Shown one piece after another: positions 1-10,900 of a stretch of 64,000 nucleotides of DNA (position 1 is the stretch's first letter; the number at the start of each line of letters is the position of its first letter). The position numbers were made by a program, and so were the translations under genes. The stretch is from assembly GCA_963971425.1 (NCBI GenBank), contig OZ020518.1, positions 2,120,263 to 2,184,262 of the forward strand. Reading direction: 5' to 3'. The stretch comes from Bryoerythrophyllum caledonicum. Its lineage: Eukaryota; Streptophyta; Bryopsida; Pottiales; Pottiaceae. The notes beneath the pieces were generated by a model. That model worked only from the letters and a program-made list of their open reading frames with translations, was not told the origin of the DNA and did not search any database.

Positions 1-862
1 TTCTGCAAGGTTTGCGTTCCTGCATACGCCTATCCACAAGCAATGTTACACTATGATGGTGAGAGTGGATCCACAATAACGAGTCACAGCCTATAATTAC
101 CTGCGTTCCAATGCCCGCGATCAAACCAATCGCTTCAAGCCACGCACAAATCCATGATGCCAATGGTCCCCATTTCGGCCCAGACAAATGAGCCGCCCAA
201 AAATACAGCGATCCTGTCGTCTGTCAACAAACGCAAACCATGATAAAGAAGAAAACTCAACGCACGGGATATGAACATAAACGTAACCCTATCTAAATTT
301 TCTAGGTGAAGGAGAGAAGCAACGTACTGGGAAACTGCTGCAGATTTCCGCCCTGCACATCATAGGCCATTCACTATTAGAACATCTTCTTACAAAAATT
401 TAATCTGCCAATGAAAGAACATAGAAGCTGATCTTACATTGCCAAGCCGACGAACCACGTGAAGAAGGAAACCACTACCCAGCCCCACAACACGGGAGCT
501 GGCCCCGCGTAGATGAAACTGATCCCGAAGAGCGGGACGATTCCCGTGAACAACGACATAGTCGAAAACGCAATCGCCAGGCACTTGAAGAGCGTCTTCA
601 CATCACATCCACGATTCATTCCCCATCAGACATGCGCACAAGAAAGAAAGAAAGAAAGAAAGAAGGGGAAAAAGGCCGCGGGTGCGCGAATTAAGGGAAA
701 CAGTAGTAGTACCATCTCGCGCCGGAGCTCCTGCTTGTACCCCAGTTCATTGAGGCGGCGCTCCCCGGTGTCCATCTCCCCCGCGGCAGCCGCGCTCTTC
801 TTGCGTGCCATATCCTCCCCGCTCCTCATGGTCGCCAGCAACGACGTCGACTCCCCTTGCAT
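1..862 (-). CDS. BAT1: BAT1-like amino-acid permease, 5' part of gene (runs off the left edge)
   Basis: This is the N-terminal part of an APC-superfamily amino-acid transporter like Arabidopsis BAT1, a membrane permease. Exons on the minus strand are 862-713, 595-438, 352-328, 220-101 and 29-1 (cut by the window edge), and all junctions keep frame. Exon 1 gives the soluble N-terminus ending in RLNELGYKQELRREM. Exon 2 gives the first membrane helices (FSTMSLFTGIVPLFG, then WGWVVVSFFTWFVG). Exon 3 is only 25 nt (AEICSSFP). Exon 4 continues TTGSLYFWAAHLSGPKWGP to GLIAGIGTQ, and exon 5 starts AYAGTQTL. I chose the ATG at 862 because it follows a good acceptor (TTTGCAG) and needs no non-canonical start. 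That acceptor also implies an intron in the 5' UTR. The rest of the roughly 12-helix protein lies outside the window. The family match is from memory of conserved N-terminal motifs and is strong. Confidence 0.9.
641..665. repeat. (AAAG)n microsatellite in intron 1 of the BAT1-like gene
   Basis: A short AAAG run lies in the intron between exons 1 and 2 of the permease gene. It lies just upstream of the exon 2 acceptor on the purine side, so on the gene strand it is a CTTT tract. Confidence 0.8.
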
Positions 863-930
863 CTGACCTGCAAACCAGAAAAGCAAATCATCAGAACCCC
901 AGACCTAGCAGTAAATCCCCCCAAACCACG

Positions 931-1345
931 CCAATTCTCATGTGCTAGCCCCCAGCAGCTCATCCCCCAAAACCCCCCCTCCTCCTCATCCTCCTCCTTC
1001 ACTCCAAAACTGTCGTAAAAACTCATGACGAGGCAAAAATACAGCAAAAAAGGGGGGTTTTTAGGAGGCGGGGATGAAATCCAAGAAAGAAGGAGTGAGA
1101 GAGCCAATTCTCGTATACTATCCCCCAGCTCATCACCAAAATGTGTCTCCCTCTCCTCCTCCTCCTTCACTCTAAAATTTAGACAAGAATACAAGAGGAG
1201 GGGGAGGAAACTCAAGAAAGAAGGAGTGAGAGAGCCAATTCTCGTATACTAGCCCCCAGCTCATCACTCCCTCTGTAAAAACTCACAATGAGGGCAAGAA
1301 TACAGCAGAAAAGAGGAGGAGGGGGAGGAAATTCAGGAAAGAAGG
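931..1345. repeat. Purine-rich tandem repeat, about three units, upstream of BAT1-like gene
   Basis: Three diverged units start at CCAATTCTC (931, 1104 and 1235), giving spacings of 173 and 131 bp. Each has the same order of blocks: CCAATTCTCGTATACTA, CCCCCAGCTCATCA, a CTCCTCCTCC run, AAAACTCA-GAGG-AATACAGCA, then GGAAA-TCAAGAAAGAAGGAG. They fall where the promoter or 5' UTR of the permease gene should be. Nothing else is recognisable between about 1350 and 1880. Confidence 0.7.
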
Positions 1346-1881
1346 AGAGGGGAATCGACAAGGCATGCAAGGTGGGCGGGGGGAGGAAGGGAGGAAGCCA
1401 TCTCACCTGGGGCGGAATGAGGAGGGGGAGGGCGTGGAGGGGCGATATAGCAGCGCACGGAGATGGGGTGCACCGGCGGCGTAACAGACGCAGCTGCAGT
1501 GCGGGTTGACCCAAGGGCCACCCGCGACTACCGTTGTCGAATTCGCACCTGCGTGACGTGAGGGGCGACGAGCGACCGGTGCGATCTGGCACTCACGAGT
1601 AGCGTGGCCGCGGTGTGCATGTCCTTTTCTCTCCCTCTCTCGGGAACACACTTGAGTTAGCGCCCGCCTTCAAACTGCCTAAGCCTGTCTCTTTTCCCAC
1701 GCCTGCCTGCCTCGCGCGCTCGGGGACCTCGCTGCCGCCGCTCTCTCCTCCCGCACGCGCCGTCGCGCTCTCAGATTCTTCGCAAAACCTTGCTGCGATC
1801 GTCTTCGTCTGCAGAAAAGTGCAACGCCCCGAGACGTATCCCGCAACAACCCTTCGTGCGGGTCACGAGTTTCGTACCTAA

Positions 1882-2306
1882 TTAACGTCAAAATACCTTA
1901 AACCGACACTTTAGTGATTTTGTGTTTCAAAAGTTGAGACTTAATTGCAAAAAAAATATGCTTGGGTAGAGAAATAAGGTTCTGATTTGTGAGAGAAAAA
2001 AAATTTGAAAACAACGCTGTAGATTGTGAGAAAAAAAAAAAGAAGTGGGTTTCCTCCAATCAACCCTAAAGCGACCAGGTTTAGTGACAAAACCAAACCT
2101 TAAAAGCACATTAAACCGTCACCTCTATCCTACCAAACCGCCAGCTCCATCCAGCTCCATCCTTGCATTCATTGGTGGGCTTGGAATAGACTTGGAATAT
2201 TTCTGACAGAAATTTTGACAGAAAAAGAGAGGAAGAAATCCGGTTTAGGGGAGGTCTGCAGGGTCGCTTCAGGGTTGAGTGTCGGTTTAAGGTATTTTGA
2301 CGTTAA
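1882..2306. mobile_element. 425-bp TIR element (non-autonomous, possible TTAA target)
   Basis: A 29-bp inverted repeat bounds this element: 1882-1910 reads TTAACGTCAAAATACCTTAA and onward, and its reverse complement is at 2278-2306. Both ends carry TTAA. This would fit a TTAA target duplication of the piggyBac type, but TTAA is self-complementary and could simply be part of the TIR. The interior has no ORF of note. Confidence 0.65.
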
Positions 2307-2358
2307 AGCATAATGGAAGACTTTGGGAAAATTTTGGGAAATTCCAAGAGACCTTTCT

Positions 2359-2798
2359 AGGTGATACCCGTGTAATATCAGGGTGATACATGTGTGTTGC
2401 CTGGGTGATACCCATGTTGTATCAAGGTGATACATGTGTATTGTTTGAGTGGTATCCTGTAATTTCAGGGTGATACATGTGTGTTGCCTAGGTGATGCCC
2501 ATGTAGTATCAAGGTCATACATGTGTATTGCCTAGGTGATACCCATGTAATGTCAGGGTGATACATGTGTGTTGTCTAGGTGATATCCATGTAGTATCAA
2601 GGTGGTACATGTGTGTTGCCTTGGTGATATCCATGTAATATCAGGGTGATACATGTGTATTGCCTAGATGATACCCATGTAGTATCAAGGTGATGTGTGT
2701 GTGTTGCTTAGGTGATATCCATGTAATATTAGGGTGATATATGTGTGTTGTCTAGGTGATACCCATGTAGTATCAAGGTGATACATGTGATACAGTCG
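2359..2798. repeat. Minisatellite, about 46-bp unit in alternating dimer form
   Basis: About ten units built on GGTGATACCCATGTA-TATCA-GG-TGATACATGTGT-TTGCCTA. Two sub-types alternate: one carries GTAATATCAGGG, the other GTAGTATCAAGG. The higher-order period is therefore about 90 bp. Units are diverged at single positions and there is no spacer/repeat structure like CRISPR. Confidence 0.85.
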
Positions 2799-2965
2799 GC
2801 TCTTTTTATACAGACATCTTGTACAACAGCAATTTCGTTATAACAACCAGTTGAAATCAAAATGAATCTTCTCCCTCTATAACAGCAACACTTGGAGTAC
2901 ACTCATTTACCCCCTCCTTCCATTATAATAGCCTTTGAATATAGCAGGCATATCCAACAAGGTTG
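2790..2965. mobile_element. Mariner/pogo-like terminal sequence
   Basis: Directly after the minisatellite comes ACAGTCGGCTCTTTTTATAC, followed by repeated stretches such as CGTTATAACAACCAG, CTATAACAGCAAC and ATTATAATAGCC. Strings of CTCTnTATAACAGC-type motifs are typical of pogo/mariner-like ends. A related sequence starts at 5843. No transposase ORF is present and I could not define a second terminus. Confidence 0.4.
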
Positions 2966-3174
2966 TTGTAAAGGTGGTACCCATTTTGTTTGAATGCCTG
3001 CATAAGGGAAGAATAATTGTTTTTGGAGCTAGGTGCCTAAACCAACCCAAACGTACGGTACCTACAAGGACAAAAGTGCATGTTGCTTTACTCATTCATC
3101 CCTACGTGTCACACAAGCACAACATTGTCCATTGGCATAGTTCTCAAATGAATCAATGGAAACTACCTTTGAAC

Positions 3175-3335
3175 CCTTAAATGTCAAAAGGTACTAGTGG
3201 TGGCCACGGTATACTACATGTATGTTGTCGTATTTCAAACCTGATAAGGTTTACATATTGAAATCACCTCTAAATGAAAGATGTTAGTTGAGGAATTTTC
3301 AATCTAGAGGTGTAAGTCTTGCTAAACTTCAATAC
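3175..3335 (+). repeat. Dispersed repeat family A, copy 1
   Basis: This copy reads CTTAAATGTCAAAAGGTACTAGTGG, then CTACATGTATGTTGTCGTATTTC, then GATAAGGTTTACATATTGAA, CTCTAAATGAAAGATGTTAG and CAATCTAGAGGTGTAAGTC (blocks given separately). The same block order recurs at 5765, 22636 and, inverted and split, at 6310/7418. Copies differ by about 10-20% by eye. An unrecognised 77-aa ORF (3288-3521, plus) overlaps its right edge. Confidence 0.75.
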
Positions 3336-5764
3336 TTTTTTTACAGAGGAAAATATGTGCATGTATGTACGGTACCTGACTTTAAAGGTTCAAAAGGCTA
3401 CATTTTGTACCAATGGAAGGAAGAAAATTACCATACAATTGAGGAGAGTTTTGGATATACATATGGAGTTTCTCATTTTCCTCTCAAAGATTTAAAGTGT
3501 CGATTATTGTTTTCACCTTAGGATCTCCTTGTTTTCCAATTGATGCAAGCATTGGCAAACTTCATTGATATCCGTGAAGCGGAGTCGGAGTGAAATGTGT
3601 TTGTTGTATGAATGATGTTCAACATAATCTATTATGCTCGTGGATTCTCTCAAATCCTTGTAGTCTATTTAGGCATTACAGGGTCAAATCTCAAATAAAT
3701 CACTCAAAATTTCTACAAAGGGGTCGAAGTGTATACCACTTGAAAGAAGGAAGTTTTCTTGCAACATGAGATCATTTTGAAATAAATGGTGAGTTCTATA
3801 AATACACACTATATCTATTTATAAACATTGAAATGATATTTTTCGCTTGGTTCACTTAAAAGATTAATACATTATGGCAATAGACGCTCTTTTTTCATGG
3901 GCACTTTAGGGTTCCTCCTAGAGGACCAGTACTATGTTTAAATTAGTAAAGAAAAAAACTCCATAAATATCATTAACATTGTCAATCAACACATTCTCAA
4001 ATAAAGATCTCATTTGACTTTTAATTGTAGGATAGGTCAATGGTCTTTTGCACCCTAATTTTACAAAGGAAAGCTTTCTAAAAAATTGAATAAAATAAAA
4101 AATTTACAATAAACATAGTTGCTAGACTTTACAGTCACAACCTATATGATGTAAGGTTCATCTCTAAGAATAAAGAGGTATTTTGAAGGTGTTTAATACA
4201 TTCAAATAATTGTGCAACACGAAGGGGTCCAAAGTCACTCAAGTTCTATTTTATTTTTTTGTGATTTTATTTTCAAATAAAATCACAATTTAAACAGTGA
4301 AGAGAAAGATTATTATGTTTTTCTTGAAGTTGAAGAACAAAAATAAGGAAAAGTGGAAAATCTCAAATTTTTGTGTCTATTTGTGTGGAAGATTGAAAGT
4401 TTTTTGGCAGGATGCCCATAAACATTGACTCCTCTTGGTGTGGTTTTTTTGCATTGCTGAAAGATTCTTTTGTAAAATCTTAAAAGAAGTTCCGTTGATT
4501 ACTTGTAAGGTGGAGGCACCCAATTCAAATCACTTAAGCCAGTTGGGGACTCAAATGACATTGTATGTCAAAAATATATATGTAGAAAGATGGGGAATTA
4601 GGAATGAAACTCAACAAATATTTTTTCAAATTTAATTTCTAAGATTTGGAATTGATAGGGTGGTGGAACGGAATTGGGTGCCTCTACTTTGTAACAAATC
4701 CCAATTTTTTTAGTAACCTGGTATACTACGCAAACTACCTTCCCTCCCACAAAATAACTTCGGGTAGCATAAGTTTTTCATCAAATGTCACATTAAAAAA
4801 TTATATATATATTCAACAAAGCTCTATAAAATGCCCAAGAGTAGTAAAAACCTCATAAGAGAAATGTTGAAAACTAATATCTAACTAATATCATAAAGAC
4901 CTACCAAGATTCTTAAAAAGGCCATTGGAACATTTGGTCCTTTAGAAGTTCACGTGAAGTCAAGAATTCTACACCATCAAGAGACCTAGATGTGGGGCTT
5001 TGTGTAAAGGCCTATATTTATCTTCCCAATCAACGGGTATAAGGTAACTCCTTGGTAACAAACCAAAACTCAAAACTGACACCCATAAAATTAGGGCGTA
5101 TCCAATCCACTTCCATCCCATTACCATCCATTCAGTCGCGATAGAGGTTTGCTATTAATCAAGACCCTTCACGTTTGAATCATGAGGGTAGCCACCAACT
5201 AAACTATTGGTCGCCATCGACTAAACATGGCACCAAACTTTGGAGATTCATAGCTAATTCACATTTGATTGGAAAGATATGAACCCACATGGGTTAAAAT
5301 TGCAATTCTATTGGGTACGACTGGAAGGAAAAAAATGTATCATTTATTTATTCTCTCCATTGCTTAACTTGTTGGCAAAGGGGTGTTTACCTTAGAAGAT
5401 GCAGTCCCTAGTTGGTGAGTGATGCCATGCAGCCTGACATTTGAAAGCCTACAGCAATCATCATGGAGGGAAAACATTACTCTGGGTTGACCCGGTGGCC
5501 CCATCCCCGTGCTTTGCTCCCATAGTCTTGTGAAAAGCATACAAGTAAAAGGGGGGGGGTTATGAAGGGAAGATGCCTTGTCCATGCCTTGGCTGCCAAC
5601 ATACGTGTTCAGCAGGCCAACATCTCGTATAGAGCAAGGGATTTGTACCCGATGGGTCCCATGAGGATCCTGTGATGTGACGTGTCAAACTGGGCCAGAA
5701 TCCTCATCAACACCAATTCGGAAATCAATTTTTCTTACTAACTTATTACCGGAAATGCTCAACT
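3336..5764. other. AT-rich gene-poor stretch
   Basis: I see no recognisable gene. There is a perfect 14-bp inverted repeat with a 2-nt spacer at 4259-4288 (TTGTGATTTTATTT and its complement). A short minus-strand ORF at 5364-5585 contains peptide LHDDCCRLSNVRLHGITHQL. It looks like decayed coding sequence but I cannot assign it. Confidence 0.5.
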
Positions 5765-5842
5765 CTTACACGTCATAAGGTGCCACTGGTGGCTATAGTA
5801 TTCTACATGTATGGTGTCCTATTTCAACATGATAAGGTTTGT
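5765..5842 (+). repeat. Dispersed repeat family A, copy 2 (left part only)
   Basis: It matches the left half of copy 1 (CGTCATAAGGTGCCACTGG to CATGATAAGGTTTGTA) and is then cut off by the mariner-like sequence that starts at 5843. Confidence 0.7.
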
Positions 5843-6275
5843 ACGGTGGGCTCTCTTTATAAAAGCATTTGATATAACAACAAATTCATTATAACAGGTG
5901 GCGTGGGCCCAGAACATTTAGTTGCTCTCTACAACAGCCATTTGCTTTTACAACAACTTCCATAAAACCAAATTGTCAACCCACATAACATCCATTCAAT
6001 CTAAGGCATGTCAGAATTGGTCGTTATCAAGGAATAGTCCCCATTGATAAGATAAATTTGTTATTGTGGATTACCAAGAGAGTTAATTAATTAATCAGCT
6101 CACGTACTCACATGTTCAATAAATCAACCAAGGTGCATGCATTGCACCATACTTCACCATCATCCTTTGATGCCATACTTTGATAGAATCATTCATTCAA
6201 CAATACCATTTAACAGCCTTCCCCACCCTTCCCATTACAACATCCATTCAATATTACAACATTACTGTAGATACT
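5843..6275. mobile_element. Mariner/pogo-like remnant interrupting family A copy 2
   Basis: It starts TACGGTGGGCTCTCTTTATA with repeated ATATAACAACAAATT, ATTATAACAGG and CTACAACAGCC motifs, like the sequence at 2790. The far end is tentatively near 6275, where the complement reads CTACAGTAATGTTGTAATAT. The termini match only weakly. No ORF. Confidence 0.4.
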
Positions 6276-6485
6276 ATCACGTATTTTTCTAGGTAGAATA
6301 CAAAAATCTATTAAAGTTTCGCTAGACCTACACCTTTGGATTGAAGATTCTTCAACTAACATCTTTCATTTGGAGGTCATCTATATCTATAAAAGAATAC
6401 ATGATGAAGGACGATCCTTTTGGATGAACGCTTTCGATGAAAAACAAGCGCGCCGATGAACAAACGCAGCTTGGATGAAAAACAA

Positions 6486-6831
6486 GTTTCTGAGCCTCCC
6501 CGCGGAGCACTGATACGCGTACATGACGCCGCCCATCAACCCGATGAGTCCCGCCGTGTACATAGACGGATCCCGGATGTTGACGCTCCCACCTGCATTG
6601 CCGCATTACACCTCCATAAAATGAGATGAGGCAGAAAAGACAGACATGCAATTAGGGTTTTGGGAGGGGATATCGAGCGCCACTGACCAACGAGGAAGTC
6701 GATGGGAAGCGATGCGCGGTGATGGCCATGATACGGATGTAGTCGCTAAAGTTGGAGTTGGAGATGGTGGACGAGGCCGTGGGGTTGCGCTCAATCACGG
6801 GGAACTTGGGCTCATCGAGGAAGATCCCCAT
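6486..6831 (-). pseudogene. Captured fragment of a mitochondrial complex I 20.9-kDa-type subunit gene
   Basis: On the minus strand, 6831-6688 encodes MGIFLDEPKFPVIERNPTAS and on to YIRIMAITA. After a spliceable 95-bp intron (GT at 6687, AG at 6593), 6592-6486 encodes RDPSMYTAGLIGLMGGVMYA then YQCSAGRL. This matches the plant NADH-ubiquinone oxidoreductase 20.9-kDa subunit family (At4g16450), whose hallmark is the G-P-S-M-x-T-G-G-L-I-G-L-M-G-G stretch. Two defects show: the frame slips by one base between ITA and the following ASLPIDFLVGG, and homology stops after SAGRL, so the C-terminal end is missing. The intron is retained, so capture was at DNA level. The family match is from memory. Confidence 0.7.
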
Positions 6832-7186
6832 GGCGCTGCCGGGTCACTACGACAGGGAGAGTGTGGTTGATCGCAGGGACGCACACAAGAGTGCATCTCT
6901 CCCTACAATGATGCTCTCTCTCGCAGATGATGAGGCGACAGTCATAAACAGAGTTTACGAATGCCACGCCGAAGGCGCTCGCGTAGTTGCTCTACCCAAC
7001 GAGCTGCACGGTCATGGGGACCCTACCTAGATGATGCACGGTTATGGGGTTCCTATGTCGTGTAGAAAGACACATATAGCTTCATATCTATATGTGTAAA
7101 AGAATACATGATGAAAAACACGTCAATGGATGAACACATCGATGAAAAACGAGTATGGATGAAAAGCTAAAAGTTAGGGTTTGGAT

Positions 7187-7262
7187 AAAAGGACGGGGCG
7201 GGGATGGGGGATGGGGACAGGGACGGGGGGACAATGGATTGGAGGGAAAGGGCTAGGGGATG
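7187..7262 (+). repeat. G-rich imperfect minisatellite
   Basis: Runs of GGGGATGGGG, GGGACAGGGACGGGGGG and GGGGAGGTGGGG. There are more than four G-runs of three or more, so a G-quadruplex is possible. It lies inside the inserted block. Confidence 0.6.
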
Positions 7263-7537
7263 GGGAGGTGGGGACTCAACACAAAAAAATGTTGTGTCCG
7301 GAGGACATGGGTAACACTCTAGTTTCAATATACAAACCTTATCATGTTGAAATACGACACCATACATTTAGAATATTGTGGCCACCAACGGCACATGATG
7401 ACGTCTAAGGGTGAACACTAGAAGGTCAGGCTAGCTATGGTTGATAGTCAAATGTATATACTTAATAGATTCTGCAAAATATCATCTACTACACTTGTAA
7501 ATTTTCCATTAGCCAGCCCAACCCTTAAAGGGTAAAA

Positions 7538-7633
7538 CCTTGTCCCAGGTTTCCAGGGATAACCGGCCCTGCGGCGATACCCTGCCCTTGTCCCAGGTTT
7601 CCAAGGATAACCGGTCCTGCGGCGATACCCTGA
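7538..7633. repeat. Two-copy 48-bp tandem repeat upstream of the FHA gene
   Basis: CCTTGTCCCAGGTTTCCAGG begins a 48-bp unit at 7538 that is repeated at 7586 with two or three changes. It is about 310 bp upstream of the FHA gene start, in the likely promoter or leader. Confidence 0.8.
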
Positions 7634-7946
7634 CCGGGCGTGAGAAAAGCGGGACCAGGAAGAAGAGTGACAAAGAAGCCGCTCATTCCACTTACTTACC
7701 AACAAACAAACATAAAAACATATCAAACAAACCCAATCGTAGAAGAATTCAAGGAAAGGAAGCAAAGGCCGGTCGACAAAAATATGGAAGAAGAATTCTC
7801 GAACATTCTCCGCACGCACGCACCGCCATCGCCACAGCCATCGCCATAGCCACACTCCGGAGACACGCGTGTGTGTCTGTACGCGCTCATTCTTGTGTCT
7901 AGTCGCTTTGTGAAATTCCCCGCTGCTCGAGGTATGGTGTTGCGCC

Positions 7947-10900
7947 ATGGCCTCCTCCGCTGGCGCTCCTCCTCAAGCTCCCGACCCCGCTCTTGCCCTC
8001 GCTCTGGCTCCTCCTCCGGCTTCCGTTCCGCATCGCTCTAGCGATGTCGTCTGGCTTGCTGCCGCGGTCGCGCAGCAGCCGTGCCCGCTCCCGCGCCCTC
8101 TCCCCGGCCTCTGGGGGATGCTCACGGCCGTCTCCAGCAACGCGCGCAAGCGCCAGCAGGTAACTTGCTCTCTCCTCTCCGCCTTAACCCTGGGAATGCA
8201 GTTTTTTTAATATTTTTTTCTTTTGCGCAGGGGTTGCACATCATGTTGCAACATTCTGAGCATGTGCTAGGGCGCACGGTCAAGGAAACGAGCTGCGTCG
8301 TCGATTCGCCGAATGTTAGTGCTCGGCATTGCACTATTTCGCGGAGAGTTTTAGGTCCTGACAAGAAACTCTTGCCTGCCGGCCATGTTGCTAATGCTGC
8401 GGCCGATCGCCTGGTTGCCTGCATCCGGGACTCCAGGTGTGTTATCCGTTTGCTGATGGCTTTTTCATGCTTTTTTGTGAAATCAGGACGTCCTGTAACG
8501 CTGGTTTGTCGCAGTTCCAATGGAACCTACGTCAATTTCGATAGGCTTCAGAGGAACGGCGAGGAAGTGCAGCTTAAACATGGCGATGTGATCTCTTTGG
8601 TCGGCACGCCAGAGAATGGTGAGTGTTTCTTCGTCGTGTTCATGTTCTCTGCCAGGTTAGGGTAGTGTGTTGTTTGGCCGTCCTGAATCCAAGTCTTTAT
8701 GTTGTGCTGCAGAAACCGCCTTCTCATTTGTGTATCGGGAGGTTTCTCATCACGGTACGCAGGCGGCTTTACCTCTTGCTTCTGTCGCACCTGGTGAGGG
8801 ATCAGGACATCCTAACAAGCGGAAGGATTCTCCTCCTGGTAAGCGGAGTGTTGTTTGTTTGAGGTATCAGAACTTGCACGTAAATTGGATTCCTTGTGCT
8901 TTTTTTTGGTTTTTTTTTTGGTGATTGTGGTGGTGATAGGAGCAGTTCAGAGTTTAGAAGAAATTCTTAAAGGCTGTACTCTCTACAAGCGTATGCAGCA
9001 TGATCTGTTTGAACTATTTGTTTGATGCCACGTGAATTCATGTCGCAGACGAACTCGGAGACATCGTTGGCGGGGATGCGAAACGCATCAAGGGTCTTGG
9101 CAACGGTGGTGTTTCAGGTCCCATCATGCTTAATGATGTTCGCCAATTGCAACGTTCAAATGAAGTGCGCTCTGTACTCTTTGTAGCATAGCTCACAGTT
9201 CTTTCCTTTTTTCTACTTCCTTTTCTTTCTTTTGGTTTTCATGGTGCGTAGGCAAGCTCAAGAATTGGTCATGAATTTGTCTATTCTGCTCTATTGTCAT
9301 TTTTCATGAAATACATTAGGAAGTTCAGGTGAAGTATGTGAAAAACTTATGGGAGGTGGTATTTTGGGATGAGGTGCCAGGAGTTAAGGGTCCTGGTGGA
9401 GACGCATACGGTGGAAGTTGAGAAAATGCGTTCTGATTATCGCAATGCTGAGGCTCGCCATGCTGCTGTCAGTACCTATCTCATGTTTGTGATAATGAAA
9501 ACCTAATTTGGAAAGTATCTTTCAGTTTTGTGACCCAAGGAATGTTTACTCGTGTGTTTCTCTTCATCATATAGGATGTCCGGAATTTCTGTCTTCATCC
9601 AGTTTCAGATAATTACCATGATTATAAAACCTGGTGTGGATTTTGGGGAGTTGTTTGCAAGATTATTATTCTGTTCGTAGTTACTTATGTGTACATTGAG
9701 TGATTCCCAGGAATTGAAAGATGTACGAGCAGCACTCACAGAGAAATTTAGCGCACAACAAGAGGAGTTGAAACAATCTTTGGCTTCGAAAGAATTGGAT
9801 TTGGATGCTAGTGCAGCATTATGTTTGCAACAAGAGAGAAGTATCGAGCTTCTTCAGCAACAACTTGCTTCTGAAGCCAAATCTCGTGTTGATGCAGAAG
9901 AAGTCATTGATGGGTATGCACCTATTCTTGCTTCCATAGTTGCTGTTTTTATCACATCATTCATAATTTTCACACATCGCAAAGTAAGATTTGATTTGCT
10001 TCATAATGCCTCAGGCTCGTTGCTTATTGCTTAAATATTTTGTTACTTGAGTAATATGTGCAGTTTTTGTGCTCATTAAACTGAATGCCACTGCTGTGGT
10101 CCACGAATTGCCAGTTTGAAATCCAGAGTTGAAGAGCTTGAAAAGTTGCTAGAAGAAGAACGCTTAAAGATAAGCAAGGAAAGAGCAGATGCGGAAGCTA
10201 GTCTTAGAGCAGCCTTAGACCGGATTCGTAAGGAAGCAGCAGAGAATCTGAAGCGCTACGAGGAAGCAGCTGTTCGTCAGCAAGAGCAGCAGAATGAGAT
10301 TATCCTGGCACTTCAGGTTCCACGCTTCATTATTCACTTAGCACTGTTTTTTTTTGGTTCTCTAGTTTGTCACCATTGTCATACTTGAAAGTGCTCCTCA
10401 TGTCATTCATGCTGTGGTCCTTGGATGGGATTCTCTTTCTACGCAATGATGCCTAGTTTTACCATACTGGTTTCCTGTCACTCAGATAACAAAAAAATAT
10501 TTACCTGGCTATTTTCTCACATTGTGTGAGCTTGATTTGTGCAGGAAGGGGAAAAGGAATATCGTGCAGCTGCTGAAATTTCACGGAAGAAGCTGGTACG
10601 CTTTCTTGGGGTGTTCACAGGCTTTTATATTTGCAAATGTTTTTCTTTTTCACTCATGGTTTTGGCAAATAAGCGAATATCTATTTATGGAGTCGTCCCT
10701 TCTTTTAAGGAGTTTCTGTTGCGATTCCTATCTCCACTGCAGTTAAAACGAGTCGCTATCCAAAGACAATAATCATTAGTTTCTCCACGACACCTTTTCG
10801 TCATTATAGGGCATATGAAATTTAACGAGTGTGTAATGCAGCTGCTTCATGAATCATACGTAGAGCCGAAATTTTGACACATCTAGAGATTTCTTTTTTG

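Larger units (their letters stand above)
6310..7418 (-). mobile_element. Family A copy 3, inverted and split by a 0.9-kb insertion carrying a gene fragment
   Basis: Read on the minus strand, 7418-7312 is the left half of family A (GACGTCATCATGTGCCGTTGG to GTTTGTATATTGAAAC) and 6385-6310 is its right half (GACCTCCAAATGAAAGATG to CCAAAGGTGTAGGTCTAGC). Between them, about 6386-7311, is inserted DNA. Both its flanks carry TAAAAGAATACATGATGAA and short GATGAAAAAC / GGATGAAC motifs, and it holds a captured gene fragment (6486-6831). A G-rich tract lies at 7187-7262. Confidence 0.6.

Noticed and set aside
1025..1651. Several 60-130-aa ORFs upstream of the BAT1-like gene
   Set aside because: They are low-complexity peptides from purine/pyrimidine tracts and tandem repeats.
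2359..2798. CRISPR-like array
   Set aside because: The whole unit repeats without unique spacers, and the context is a plant nuclear genome; it is a minisatellite.
7448..7948. 166-aa minus-strand ORF upstream of the FHA gene
   Set aside because: It runs through the 48-bp tandem repeat and promoter region, has low-complexity Trp/Arg runs and no recognisable domain.
8122..8520. 132-aa minus-strand ORF over FHA exons 2-3
   Set aside because: It is the antisense shadow of conserved FHA-domain codons.
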